DNA of 64,000 nt from a virus. The stretch's first letter is position 1; each line of letters begins with the position of its first letter. The position numbers were made by a program, and so were the translations under genes. Below are positions 47,797 through 54,614 of the stretch, one piece after another. The stretch lies in IMG/VR virus record IMGVR_UViG_3300020468_000003, positions 1 to 64,000 of that record. The stretch is one strand, 5' to 3'. The notes under the pieces are model-generated. The model saw only the letters and a list, made by a program, of their open reading frames with translations, searched no databases and had not been told where the DNA came from.

Positions 47797-47832
47797 TTAT
47801 ACAATACTTCTTCATTGTATTTAGCATGTTTT

Positions 47833-48348
47833 TTACAATAAGTTACAAGGATAGTGTTTATTGGGTTGTTCCCACCAAAAATGGAGGTCAAATTGGTCGC
47901 TATCGTACTGTAAAGACGTTAAATTGCACTTAAAACGACTATGTTGGCTCTCACAAAGTGCTACAGCATACAAATCAGCACCTGATGCCCTTGTCATTAC
48001 GTTACATAACTCCATCAAATTATTTCCTTGCACTACACCAGACTGAACTAATACAAACTTATCCCATCTTCTCTGCCACTTCATAAAATTCTGTGTAAAT
48101 TCAGTTAAATACTCAGTTTTGTCTTCATCTGGGTATGGAACGTTAACTGATTCAATATTAAATATCTCTTCATCCACTGTTAGACTATGAGAAATTATTT
48201 GTGTCGCAATTCCTGAGTAATCAGGAGCAACACACAGGAAACAAGTGTTTTTTGGATGAATTGGCATCTTTGCCATCTTCATTTTATACACTAATTCCTG
48301 TATTAATGCCCTTTCTTTATCTTCTGATATAAAAAGTAGTTTTTTCAC
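47833..48348 (-). CDS. Conserved phage protein, 171 aa, possibly phosphoribosyltransferase-like
   Basis: A 171-aa globular protein starting MKKLLFISEDKERALIQEL. The strand FVLVQSGVVQGNNLMELCNV followed by SGADLYAVALCESQHSRF resembles the loop-helix-strand of type I phosphoribosyltransferases, but the acidic PRPP-binding signature is not there, so this is weak. The ATG overlaps the stop of the 267-aa gene (ATGA). A similar protein is common upstream of cyanophage gp25. Function unknown. Confidence 0.65.
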   Translation of the reverse strand: MKKLLFISEDKERALIQELVYKMKMAKMPIHPKNTCFLCVAPDYSGIATQIISHSLTVDEEIFNIESVNVPYPDEDKTEYLTEFTQNFMKWQRRWDKFVLVQSGVVQGNNLMELCNVMTRASGADLYAVALCESQHSRFKCNLTSLQYDSDQFDLHFWWEQPNKHYPCNLL

Positions 48349-49148
48349 CCTAATTCTGGATAATCTGTGTAATTTATACCATCAATTTGGGGACCTCCGT
48401 AGTTTATGCCATCAATTGATGGATCTGCAGTCACATAAAACTCAGATGCAGTGTTTCCGACACCTACTTCACCTACTAGATCCCAACCTGATGGATCATT
48501 ATTCCTTTCTTTTGCTGTTTTCCAGTAATAATTGTCCTCAGAACCCAATCCATCTCTATCATGACCATTTTCAACCTGATAATACACCGTTGAGACCTTA
48601 AAATCGGGCACTTTTGGTGTTTCTGGGGTTAAACTGTTATCATATATCCTCATTCTGTTGTTAGGATAGAGTGCAAACTGCCCATTATCCAGTTCTAAGA
48701 GGTTAAAAGACTTATGTTCAGCAGGTTGTTCGCTAGTTGAGTAATCAATTGCGTCTACATCCTGATGATAGTTGTCTAAAGTACAAATATATGTACCACT
48801 TTGCGTTCCGAAGTCTCTTGTATAGATTTCATAGTGCATTGAACCCACAAATTGCTTCTGAGTTGCCACTACACCATAGTCCATACAGTTCCAAAACTGT
48901 AAATTATGCAATGTCATGTCTGGAGTTGGTGTTTCTGGGTCTGAAACAAACGCAGAAATCGGCAACTTATCAAACATCGCAGCATATTCGGGTAAATACG
49001 TCTCAAAATAAAAGGCACGACCAGGAATACTCTTAGCCGATACCCATACTCCTTTAACAAACTCACCATGACCACTCTTATGGTCGGTTAAGTATTCCTT
49101 TCTTACCCACACTTCATAAGAAGGTAAATTACAAATAAGTGCTGGCAT
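48345..49148 (-). CDS. Conserved cyanophage protein, 267 aa
   Basis: A 267-aa protein starting MPALICNLPSYEVWVRKEYL, with HGEFVKGVWVSAKSIPGRAF, WNCMDYGVVATQKQFVGS and FALYPNNRMRIYDNSLTP. I recognise the whole pattern from cyanophage genomes, where it is strongly conserved but has no assigned function. The C-terminus ends with two similar IDGINY segments. It is translationally coupled to the 171-aa gene. No membrane segment or known catalytic motif is visible. Confidence 0.8.
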   Translation of the reverse strand: MPALICNLPSYEVWVRKEYLTDHKSGHGEFVKGVWVSAKSIPGRAFYFETYLPEYAAMFDKLPISAFVSDPETPTPDMTLHNLQFWNCMDYGVVATQKQFVGSMHYEIYTRDFGTQSGTYICTLDNYHQDVDAIDYSTSEQPAEHKSFNLLELDNGQFALYPNNRMRIYDNSLTPETPKVPDFKVSTVYYQVENGHDRDGLGSEDNYYWKTAKERNNDPSGWDLVGEVGVGNTASEFYVTADPSIDGINYGGPQIDGINYTDYPELG

Positions 49149-49153
49149 CTAAG

Positions 49154-49276
49154 TTATCTCCCCTGTCCTCTGTATCTCTTACGAGCCGAGTTACGCGATG
49201 TGGGGGCATATTTTGAATGCTTACCTCTTCCTTGTCGAGACTTTTTAGGTTTTCTGTCTCCTTCTTTCATTGCCAT
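49154..49276 (-). CDS. Very small basic conserved protein, 40 aa
   Basis: A 40-aa frame, MAMKEGDRKPKKSRQGRGKH through RKRYRGQGR, with 15 or more Lys/Arg residues. It lies between the 267-aa and 52-aa genes with no spare sequence. I recognise this short basic protein from other cyanophages at the same location. The charge suggests nucleic-acid binding. Confidence 0.75.
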   Translation of the reverse strand: MAMKEGDRKPKKSRQGRGKHSKYAPTSRNSARKRYRGQGR

Positions 49277-49279
49277 AGT

Positions 49280-49438
49280 TTATTTTCGTATTGTTTCGAG
49301 TGATTCAGGTCGAGGGGTTCCCTCGCTGTAAAATTTCTGAGAAAGATCCATCATAGTATCGAAGTATTCTTCCTCAGTTAAGTTTTGGTAGACGAGTTCC
49401 CCGTCCACCTTAATATCAAATAACTCTAGTCTTTTCAT
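49280..49438 (-). CDS. Small protein, 52 aa
   Basis: A 52-aa acidic frame, MKRLELFDIKVDGELVYQNL through SLETIRK. The start overlaps the end of the glycosyltransferase-like gene by 23 nt and the stop is 3 nt before the 40-aa gene. Such dense packing, together with the amino-acid composition, supports a real gene. Function unknown. Confidence 0.7.
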   Translation of the reverse strand: MKRLELFDIKVDGELVYQNLTEEEYFDTMMDLSQKFYSEGTPRPESLETIRK

Positions 49439-50315
49439 GTCCTACACGGATACGAGGGTCGCACCAGATTTCAAAACCTGCTTCCTTTGCATCAAGACAG
49501 AAAGATACGTCCTCTCCGCACATATCCTGCACTTCTCCAGATTCAAAGACCTGCATCTTAGGTGCGAACCATGGATAAGGCATTTCTGGATGCTCAAATA
49601 CTCCATGTTTAATCAGCAACCATCCGAAACCTGTATAGTCTACTGTAAAAGGTTTGCGTCTTTTCTGTATTGTTTCAAGAGTTTCATGATTCATAACTCC
49701 ACCATTAGATCGGAAATCATCCTCCTCTAACCAGTGTGCAACTGAAGTAGTTTGACCATCTTCAGTACAATACCAACCACCAACAATTGATCTTTCCTTA
49801 CTCGGATCAACCTTAAGGTTCTGTCCAATAACCTGACTTGCTGCTTTACCATCAGCATCTAATACAGCATTACCATCTTTATCAAGTATATCCTGTACTA
49901 CATCTTCCTTGGTAATTGCTTCTTCTGGTGTTGCCATCAGAACAAGTTGATAAAACTTCTCTGAGTTGAATACTATATCACTATCAATCCATAACTGATA
50001 ATCATACTTTAACTTACCATCCCAAGGTATCTGATCAGGACCACGAAGAACGTTTGCTCCTAAACATTTACATCTTGCAAAGTTCACCATTGAACTATAG
50101 TCTTGAGAAATCTGAATACTTGCTCCTGCTTGTACTAGATCAAAACATAGTTGAACGAATGACTTTAAAAAGATATAACTTACACCTCTACCAGGTAAAC
50201 AGAATACTACTGTTTTTCCTTTTATTAATTGTCTTGCTAAAGCATAATCCCATTCTTCCTTTTTTGGTTTGGACTTGACGGGGGTTTTTGCTTTAACTGT
50301 AAATCCTTTAGCCAT
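49416..50315 (-). CDS. Glycosyltransferase-like protein (GT-A type)
   Basis: A 299-aa protein. After a basic N-terminus the Rossmann-like half has KTVVFCLPGRGVSYIFLKSF and QISQDYSSMVNFARCKCLGA, then a DxD-type metal/nucleotide-sugar motif in YQLWIDSDIVFNSEKF (Asp-Ser-Asp). Later blocks YTGFGWLLIKHGVFE and MCGEDVSFCLDAKEAGFEIW are typical of GT2-like transferases. Phages use such enzymes to modify virion proteins, DNA or host surface; the substrate is not predictable. A strong sigma70-type promoter lies upstream, so it may be expressed early. Confidence 0.75.
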   Translation of the reverse strand: MAKGFTVKAKTPVKSKPKKEEWDYALARQLIKGKTVVFCLPGRGVSYIFLKSFVQLCFDLVQAGASIQISQDYSSMVNFARCKCLGANVLRGPDQIPWDGKLKYDYQLWIDSDIVFNSEKFYQLVLMATPEEAITKEDVVQDILDKDGNAVLDADGKAASQVIGQNLKVDPSKERSIVGGWYCTEDGQTTSVAHWLEEDDFRSNGGVMNHETLETIQKRRKPFTVDYTGFGWLLIKHGVFEHPEMPYPWFAPKMQVFESGEVQDMCGEDVSFCLDAKEAGFEIWCDPRIRVGHEKTRVI

Positions 50316-50337
50316 AATGTGTTGTAATTACATTCAT

Positions 50338-50366
50338 ATCATACACTATTATATAGTGGTTGTCAA
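50338..50366 (-). promoter_or_regulatory. Sigma70-type promoter with palindromic spacer
   Basis: On the minus strand, TTGACA (50361-50366), a 17-nt spacer and TATGAT (50338-50343) precede the glycosyltransferase-like gene. The spacer contains a near-complete palindrome, CACTAT-ATA-ATAGTG, that could serve as an operator. Confidence 0.7.
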
Positions 50367-50585
50367 TTAGTATGAATGATCATCAAGAGAGGGGTTTTCC
50401 ACCTCTATTTTTTGTGCAGGTAACTTAGTATATGATAGGTCTTCTTCTTTATATGATGTATGCATTAGACCAACCATTGCTTTAAGTGTAGTCCAAGTAA
50501 CTTTGAAATCTTCTTCTTTTACCGAATGTAATATACAATCCTTACCTGCGTAAAAATGATATATGGTATCAGTTTCTTTAATCAT
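50367..50585 (-). CDS. Small conserved protein, 72 aa
   Basis: A 72-aa protein starting MIKETDTIYHFYAGKDCILH, with VTWTTLKAMVGLMHTSY in the middle. It overlaps the AbrB-like gene upstream by 8 nt. It is of a type I recall from cyanophages, with no assigned function. Its stop codon directly abuts the -35 box of the promoter for the next gene. Confidence 0.7.
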   Translation of the reverse strand: MIKETDTIYHFYAGKDCILHSVKEEDFKVTWTTLKAMVGLMHTSYKEEDLSYTKLPAQKIEVENPSLDDHSY

Positions 50586-50814
50586 CTTCTTTTTCTTTTA
50601 AGATTAATTCGTTATCTGAGGATATGTCTAATTGTAGCATAGTTCCCTCATACCATCCCATATCGTTAACCATCCACTCAGGCAGATCAATCATGAAGTT
50701 CCCAGTTATGGGATCGACCTCTACAGGCGAAAAATTTTCTGCGGGATTTTTTTGCATATCATGAAAAATCGTATTGGATTTCGTATGGGTTTTGACTTTA
50801 TGTATAACGTTCAA
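50578..50814 (-). CDS. AbrB/MazE-like small DNA-binding protein (tentative)
   Basis: A 78-aa frame if started at the TTG preceded by GAGAGG (seven bases away); a 59-aa form from an internal ATG (MQKNPAENF) has no clear ribosome site. The C-terminal half GNFMIDLPEWMVNDMGWYEG then TMLQLDISSDNELILKEKE follows the swapped-hairpin AbrB/MazE pattern (strand, Leu-Pro-x-helix, Gly-Trp-x-x-Gly, strand). That suggests a dimeric DNA-binding regulator or antitoxin-like protein; no toxin partner is evident beside it. Confidence 0.6.
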   Translation of the reverse strand: MNVIHKVKTHTKSNTIFHDMQKNPAENFSPVEVDPITGNFMIDLPEWMVNDMGWYEGTMLQLDISSDNELILKEKEDD

Positions 50815-50892
50815 TATTTACCTCTCGAATCGGGTCGTTTATAGCTTATCGGTACCTACCCGTTTTATATACGGGGTCGGCATACTGCAACT

Positions 50893-50916
50893 GCACTAAC
50901 TAATAATAATTAGTGC
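50893..50916 (-). terminator. Hairpin at the end of the 65-aa gene
   Basis: GCACTAA and TTAGTGC pair across a 10-nt loop and include the stop codon of the gene ending at 50900. There is no T tract, so it may protect mRNA or be a weak terminator rather than a classical one. Confidence 0.4.
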
Positions 50917-51097
50917 TCTGCGGTTGTCCTGATACTGGGCATGGGGGTAATGGTTCGCCTGTGTAATATGGGTTCCAATAGTTTGCCAGTTCAGCAGTGG
51001 GGAGGTGTGGTTGGATGCTTACATATGTCCCAGTGTTGGAATATGTAACCCACCTGCGATCTCTGGATTTGAGATCGCTTGCCATAATTAATCTCAT
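50900..51097 (-). CDS. Small protein, 65 aa
   Basis: A 65-aa protein when started at the ATG overlapping the upstream stop as ATGA (MRLIMASDLKSRDRRWVTYS). It ends in a Pro/Tyr-rich tail (YWNPYYTGEPLPPCPVSG). A longer form starting at 51142 would overlap the previous gene for no reason. Function unknown. The 80 nt between its end and the AbrB-like start hold a GGGT/ACCC hairpin and no further gene. Confidence 0.6.
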   Translation of the reverse strand: MRLIMASDLKSRDRRWVTYSNTGTYVSIQPHLPTAELANYWNPYYTGEPLPPCPVSGQPQSTNYY

Positions 51098-51516
51098 ACT
51101 GCGAACCTCTTCTTTCCATGGTAGAAGTTGTATTCTCTGCACATGGTTCTAACCTGTAGATCTGTATCCCATTCTGTATCCTCTGGAAATAGGTTGTCTA
51201 ACGTTCTGATTCTGCTGATCTTCTGCCAGACTGAAGAGGTGCTATGCTTAGTGTTTGGAAACTCAGAAAAGAATACTGCTCTTGCTGATTCCATGTCCGC
51301 ATGGTTCAGTAGGTACGCATTTAATAGGCACTCTGTCTCAGCATCTGTATAAGGTGTCTTTTTCTTAGATGCTGTTCTTTTAGCGTCCTCTAAAAGTTTT
51401 CTTCCGTGCTTGAATAGCAGTCTGTCTGCTCTCTCAAAGTTGTGTAGTCCTAAGTACTTAACCTGTTCCTTAAGTTCGTTGAATGTGTCGATTGCTAACT
51501 GGTCTGTTGAGTTCAT
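51094..51516 (-). CDS. Protein with SANT/Myb-like helical segment, 140 aa
   Basis: A 140-aa protein. Residues ~54-105 (TPYTDAETECLLNAYLLNHA, then WQKISRIRTLDNLFP) have the three-helix spacing of SANT/Myb-like or related helix-turn-helix domains, in which a DAETECLL helix is followed by a helix with WQKI. The N-terminal part is helical and basic (RLLFKHGRKLLEDAKRTASK). A DNA-binding role is inferred. It is driven by the TATAAT promoter at 51540. Confidence 0.6.
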   Translation of the reverse strand: MNSTDQLAIDTFNELKEQVKYLGLHNFERADRLLFKHGRKLLEDAKRTASKKKTPYTDAETECLLNAYLLNHADMESARAVFFSEFPNTKHSTSSVWQKISRIRTLDNLFPEDTEWDTDLQVRTMCREYNFYHGKKRFAV

Positions 51517-51539
51517 AATGTTTGTTTGTGTATACTACA

Positions 51540-51574
51540 ATTATAAAGGATAAAGGGGGTACTTGTAAACCCCC
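51540..51574 (-). promoter_or_regulatory. Stem-loop/promoter cassette (no inverted repeat)
   Basis: On the minus strand, a GGGGG/CCCCC stem-loop (51555-51574) that ends the 58-aa gene is followed by TATAAT (51540-51545). A TTTACA box inside the loop lies 18 nt before the -10. The ATACACAAACAAACATT leader then leads to the 140-aa gene. Confidence 0.65.
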
Positions 51575-51586
51575 GAAAGGAAAATA

Positions 51587-51763
51587 TTAATCTTTGTCTG
51601 TATATTCTCCTTCTACAACTCTATTACCGTTAAGAGCATACCAGACTAACTGAGCATGTCCGAACTGTTGTGCCATGTCGTAACATAGGTCGAATCCGAA
51701 GTCATTTGTAACTTCTTCTTTAATATCTGTATTTGGAACTTCGATGAATTTTTGAATGAACAT
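51587..51763 (-). CDS. Small protein, 58 aa
   Basis: A 58-aa frame, MFIQKFIEVPNTDIKEEVTN through EGEYTDKD, with a central FGFDLCYDMAQQFGHAQLVW. It is flanked by stem-loop/promoter cassettes on both sides. I recognise no function. The composition (aromatic core, acidic ends) resembles its early-region neighbours. Confidence 0.65.
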   Translation of the reverse strand: MFIQKFIEVPNTDIKEEVTNDFGFDLCYDMAQQFGHAQLVWYALNGNRVVEGEYTDKD

Positions 51764-51800
51764 AATTTTTAAATTTGTTTTGAACTTTGTTTATACTTCT

Positions 51801-51861
51801 ATTATAAACAATTTTTTGTCTCTTTTGGGAAAATAGTGGACAGTTTGTTCGACTGTCCACT
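51801..51861 (-). promoter_or_regulatory. Early cassette A: inverted repeat plus promoter
   Basis: On the minus strand, AGTGGACAGT and ACTGTCCACT form a perfect 10-bp stem (51835-51861), followed by ATTTT and then a TATAAT -10 box (51801-51806). It separates the 96-aa gene (stop at 51868) from the 58-aa gene. Here the inverted repeat itself can act as the terminator. Confidence 0.75.
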
Positions 51862-51867
51862 ACTGGT

Positions 51868-52158
51868 CTATCTTAGGTGTGCGTAGTTTCCTGCGGGATG
51901 TGGATTTGATTTAGTGTAACCAAATGAACTGAAAAACTGATCAAGTAGTTTGTAATCTAATTCCTGATTGAGTTCCCATTCCATTCTGCCATTCTTCTCA
52001 ATCCTTTTACCAGAGTAAAGTTCAACTTTGGCGATTGCTTGTACTCCCCATTCTTGAATCTCATCAACGAAAGTTGAGAAGTCTTCGCATAATTCTGCTA
52101 CGTCGTTAAAGTTGTCTACTTCTCTGATTCTGTTGATTAGTCTTTCTGTTTGATTCAT
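51868..52158 (-). CDS. Small protein, 96 aa
   Basis: A 96-aa protein starting MNQTERLINRIREVDNFNDV. The N-terminal half is an acidic helical bundle (CEDFSTFVDEIQEWGVQAI); then YSGKRIEKNGRMEWELNQEL. GGAG precedes the ATG. It has its own promoter cassette (B) and terminator (A). Function unknown. Confidence 0.65.
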   Translation of the reverse strand: MNQTERLINRIREVDNFNDVAELCEDFSTFVDEIQEWGVQAIAKVELYSGKRIEKNGRMEWELNQELDYKLLDQFFSSFGYTKSNPHPAGNYAHLR

Positions 52159-52186
52159 GGATGGATCTCCTTTTGTTTATACTACT

Positions 52187-52246
52187 ATTATAAACACTAT
52201 TCCCCCAGAAAAGGGGGTTTAGTGTGCACTTTGTTAACTGTCTACT
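52187..52246 (-). promoter_or_regulatory. Early cassette B
   Basis: On the minus strand, the repeat AGTAGACAGTTAACAAAGTG (52221-52246 in full) supplies the TAA stop of the 60-aa gene. Then come a CCCCC/GGGGG stem-loop (52202-52217) and TATAAT (52187-52192). The stem-loop lacks a T tract on this strand. Confidence 0.75.
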
Positions 52247-52416
52247 TGAGAGCATGCATAATCCCAAGGTGCGGGTTCGCATATTTTTTCAATCAGTGTG
52301 TCAAAGTCATTTTCTGATTCTGCGTCAACCCATCCATTCTCTATAAAAAATTGTCCCATTTTTACGAGGACTGATTCCTCTGCTTCAGTCATTGTCAATT
52401 CACGTTCCCATTTCAT
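52234..52416 (-). CDS. Small acidic protein, 60 aa
   Basis: A 60-aa protein, MKWERELTMTEAEESVLVKM then FFIENGWVDAESENDFDTLI, ending SQVDS. The last codons and the stop belong to the cassette B repeat. Start overlaps the stop of the 54-aa gene (ATGA). Function unknown. Confidence 0.6.
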   Translation of the reverse strand: MKWERELTMTEAEESVLVKMGQFFIENGWVDAESENDFDTLIEKICEPAPWDYACSQVDS

Positions 52417-52577
52417 GATTCAATCTCCAAAGAATTAATAAAGTTTGTACAATAACGATTAAATCGTGTAAGAGATTCAAACGGTATTTGGTCGTCTTCT
52501 TCACCGACGTAGTAAAAAAGTTTGTTAATGTCGCTCTGAAAAGTCTCCAGAGCGATTTCGTTTTTAGTGTAACTCAT
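52413..52577 (-). CDS. Small protein, 54 aa
   Basis: A 54-aa frame, MSYTKNEIALETFQSDINKL through NSLEIES. Both ends use ATGA overlaps, with the 72-aa gene upstream and the 60-aa gene downstream, which is typical of coupled phage genes. Function unknown. Confidence 0.65.
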   Translation of the reverse strand: MSYTKNEIALETFQSDINKLFYYVGEEDDQIPFESLTRFNRYCTNFINSLEIES

Positions 52578-52792
52578 ACCAGTGAATCCAGTCTGGACTG
52601 TGGAATTTCTTTTCCATCTCTAGCACCCCACTTGTTGATATGGCGTGAAGTTGTTACTGACCAAAACTGCTCTGTTTTTACGAATCCTTCACCGAAGATG
52701 TAAGCAGCAACAGGTGTGCGGTATGAAAACAAAATTCTTGCTTCTTTTGTTTCAACCTCGGTCATGTTTGATGCGATTGGTGTGAGTTGCAT
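52574..52792 (-). CDS. Conserved small cyanophage protein (DUF8033-like), 72 aa
   Basis: A 72-aa protein with the pattern LTPIASNMTEVE, then ILFSYRTPVAAYIFGEGFVKTEQFWSVTTSRHINKW, ending IPQSRLDSLV. I recognise this pattern from many cyanophages. It looks like one compact beta/alpha domain in which a WSVTT..HINKW block is invariant. First gene of a three-gene operon behind cassette C. Function unknown. Confidence 0.75.
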   Translation of the reverse strand: MQLTPIASNMTEVETKEARILFSYRTPVAAYIFGEGFVKTEQFWSVTTSRHINKWGARDGKEIPQSRLDSLV

Positions 52793-52818
52793 TGATGCTC
52801 CTTTTTGTGTATATGTTT

Positions 52819-52878
52819 ATTATAATAGAAAACCCCCAGTGAATGGGGGTTGAGTGGACACTTATTTAACTGTCTACT
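52819..52878 (-). promoter_or_regulatory. Early cassette C
   Basis: On the minus strand, the inverted repeat (52853-52878) overlaps the last codons and stop of the membrane gene. A CCCCC/GGGGG stem-loop (52833-52849) with a TTTTCT tract is a good terminator, and TATAAT follows (52819-52824), then an AAGGAG ribosome site. Confidence 0.8.
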
Positions 52879-53032
52879 TGAGACCTGCTAATAATTCATC
52901 ATTCTTTCTTCTGAGTTCTTTTAACTCCGCACGATTAAAACGACGATAATCAATTTCGGTTGCAATTGCCATGCCTACCGTATATAATGCATAGCAGCCG
53001 CCAACTAATATTAAAAGTTCAATTCCTGTCAT
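52874..53032 (-). CDS. Small single-pass membrane protein, 52 aa
   Basis: A 52-aa protein if started at the ATG behind AAGGAGG: MTGIELLILVGGCYALYTVG, one hydrophobic segment (residues ~4-26), then a charged helix (RFNRAELKELRRKNDELLAG). A longer form from 53104 would bury this ribosome site. N-terminus probably outside and charged tail in the cytoplasm. Could be a holin-like or envelope-modulating protein, but nothing proves it. Confidence 0.65.
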   Translation of the reverse strand: MTGIELLILVGGCYALYTVGMAIATEIDYRRFNRAELKELRRKNDELLAGLK

Positions 53033-53114
53033 TTTTGGGTTCCTCCTTGGGAAGTTGTTGTTGTTTGTAATTTTTAAGAAGTTCTGCGTAAACTTCTGGA
53101 TCAAGCGGTTGCAT
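53019..53114 (-). CDS. Possible very small protein, 31 aa
   Basis: A 31-aa frame starting MQPLDPEVYAELLKNYKQQQ that overlaps the end of the 94-aa gene and the start of the membrane gene. It has start/stop overlaps on both sides consistent with coupling, but its length makes chance possible. Confidence 0.35.
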   Translation of the reverse strand: MQPLDPEVYAELLKNYKQQQLPKEEPKNDRN

Positions 53115-53385
53115 AAGACCTCCCGAATCTTTCGGCATAATATCCGATATTTACATAGTCCCTTTTAAGGGTGCATATCTGGGTAATGTCTGCCAGTGCT
53201 AAAAGATGGTCGGGTGTGTAAACTGATGGATCGTCCCATTCAGAAACCGCAACTGCATTTTCAACGTCCATAGTTGTACGTCCGAGTTCGTCCGTAACTG
53301 CGGGACAACTCATAAGAAGTCCATCTTCAGCAATCCAGAATCCCATTCCGAAAGAGTGTGAGTAATGAATTTCAGGTTTTGGCAT
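53101..53385 (-). CDS. Small protein, 94 aa
   Basis: Started at the ATG behind a GGAGG site (MPKPEIHYSHSFGMGFWIAE), 14 codons inside the longest frame. Contains LGRTTMDVENAVAVSEWDD and ends YYAERFGRSYATA. The upstream extension would run into the promoter leader of cassette D. Function unknown. Confidence 0.65.
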   Translation of the reverse strand: MPKPEIHYSHSFGMGFWIAEDGLLMSCPAVTDELGRTTMDVENAVAVSEWDDPSVYTPDHLLALADITQICTLKRDYVNIGYYAERFGRSYATA

Positions 53386-53407
53386 TTGCCTCCGTGTGTA
53401 TGTCTTA

Positions 53408-53465
53408 ATTATAGTACCCATTAACAACGAATGGGAAAGTAGTGGACACTTTAACCAACTGGCAC
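53408..53465 (-). promoter_or_regulatory. Early cassette D
   Basis: On the minus strand, an inverted-repeat remnant with GTGCCAGTTGGTTAAAGTGTCC (53441-53465 in full) carries the TAA stop of the 308-aa gene. Then come a CCCATTCG...AATGGG stem-loop (53417-53435) and TATAAT (53408-53413). The stem-loop and -10 region are almost the same as in cassette F. Confidence 0.75.
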
Positions 53466-54377
53466 AAAGCGACCACTATTAAAATTTGCGTATGAGAAAA
53501 TATGTCTATAAACTAATTTGTGCATACCGAACTTATTCGTCATTACGAATCCTTCGCCTATGTGCTTGTCATAACCTAAGTATGCTTGAACTGGATCGCT
53601 GTGAGTCAATCTGCTCATAACGTCCGCTTTAGTTTCTTGAACTAACTTCCAGTAGTTTATCAACCTTCCATGAATCCCGTAGTTAACGGGATCCACTTCT
53701 TTCCCTTCCCTATAGTCTTTATTTATTTGTTTCTTTAACTCTTTAGCGGTTTTATTATCTACGAACTGGATCCCCTTCGCCATATGTCTAATGAAATCAA
53801 TAGACGGTTTTAAGTTAGATATTGGATCGTTTTCTCTCTCCTTGACTTCTGCTCTGATGAATAAACAGTCGTCCATCTTTTCCCAGTTGTAATAATATGG
53901 AAAAGATTTCATAGGGTGTGCTTCAGCATTTGCAAGATTGTCTGTGCACTGTGTGGTGATGTATTGCGTGTGAGGTGCAATAATGATCTTTTGATCTACC
54001 ACGTCAGGGAATTTATATGTTAAGGTATTAGGTTTGTATTCATCAGAACCACCAAAACCAATAAAGTCCCCCTGAAAAACCATATAACCTAGATGGTGTG
54101 GTATGTGGTCGAAACACGCATGAAGAATTTTTGCAACTTCTCCTGTGTGATTTGCGTCAATATCCTTGTGTGAGTAATTGATCTTGATTTTGATCTTGTT
54201 AAAGACGCTTTTAGTACCCACGAAAAATCTGTGAGTCTTTGGATGATTACCCCATACAACTGCGGGTGCACCATCATATTTTAATGAGATGTTCCCACCA
54301 CCAGTAAACCAATCTAGCACGGATAAATCCCCTGTTAGGATTGTGTCTTCTGGATGTTCTAGGTGTGTGTTTTTCAT
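53451..54377 (-). CDS. Ligase-like nucleotidyltransferase (DUF6267-type)
   Basis: A 308-aa protein, the largest of the early region. It has a KxDG-type nucleotidyl-lysine motif in NISLKYDGAPAVVWG (Lys33, Asp35, Gly36), a FFVGTKSVF block near residue 52, a motif III-like YMVFQGDFIGFGG (residues ~98-110), a motif IV-like GEGFVMTN (Glu275) and a motif V-like MHKLVYR (Lys287). Order and spacing fit ATP-dependent DNA/RNA ligases and capping enzymes. I recall related proteins as a phage family of unknown function. RNA or DNA end sealing is therefore an inference. Flanked by cassettes D and E, so it is a one-gene transcription unit. Confidence 0.7.
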   Translation of the reverse strand: MKNTHLEHPEDTILTGDLSVLDWFTGGGNISLKYDGAPAVVWGNHPKTHRFFVGTKSVFNKIKIKINYSHKDIDANHTGEVAKILHACFDHIPHHLGYMVFQGDFIGFGGSDEYKPNTLTYKFPDVVDQKIIIAPHTQYITTQCTDNLANAEAHPMKSFPYYYNWEKMDDCLFIRAEVKERENDPISNLKPSIDFIRHMAKGIQFVDNKTAKELKKQINKDYREGKEVDPVNYGIHGRLINYWKLVQETKADVMSRLTHSDPVQAYLGYDKHIGEGFVMTNKFGMHKLVYRHIFSYANFNSGRFVPVG

Positions 54378-54383
54378 ACCTTT

Positions 54384-54442
54384 ATTATAACGAATAAAAG
54401 ACCCTCTGTGTAGAGGGTGTGTGACACTTAATTAACTGTCAT
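54384..54442 (-). promoter_or_regulatory. Early cassette E
   Basis: On the minus strand, GACAGTTAATTAAGTGTCAC (within 54421-54442) carries the TAA stop of the 60-aa gene. A CCCTC/GAGGG stem-loop with TCTTTTATT (54401-54418) and TATAAT (54384-54389) follow, leading to the ligase-like gene. Confidence 0.75.
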
Positions 54443-54614
54443 AATCCGAGCCATCATATTCGCCTTCATAGTTATCATCGTAAATACGAACGGCTAACTC
54501 CGCATCTTGGCTTAATTTAATCCCTGCTCTATCAAGTGCTTCCCAAATCTTGTTAGAAATGTGGCTGTGTTCGTCTTCGGGGATATGTTGAAAAAGGTTT
54601 AAGTAGTTTTCCAT
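54432..54614 (-). CDS. Small acidic protein, 60 aa
   Basis: A 60-aa protein, MENYLNLFQHIPEDEHSHIS, then KIWEALDRAGIKLSQDAELA, ending in an Asp/Tyr-rich tail YEGEYDGSDYDS. The last codons and stop belong to cassette E. Start overlaps the stop of the 91-aa gene by one base. Function unknown. Confidence 0.6.
   Translation of the reverse strand: MENYLNLFQHIPEDEHSHISNKIWEALDRAGIKLSQDAELAVRIYDDNYEGEYDGSDYDS

Noticed and set aside
47833-48348. A firm phosphoribosyltransferase call.
   Set aside because: Only a loop-helix resemblance is visible and the acidic PRPP-binding residues are missing.
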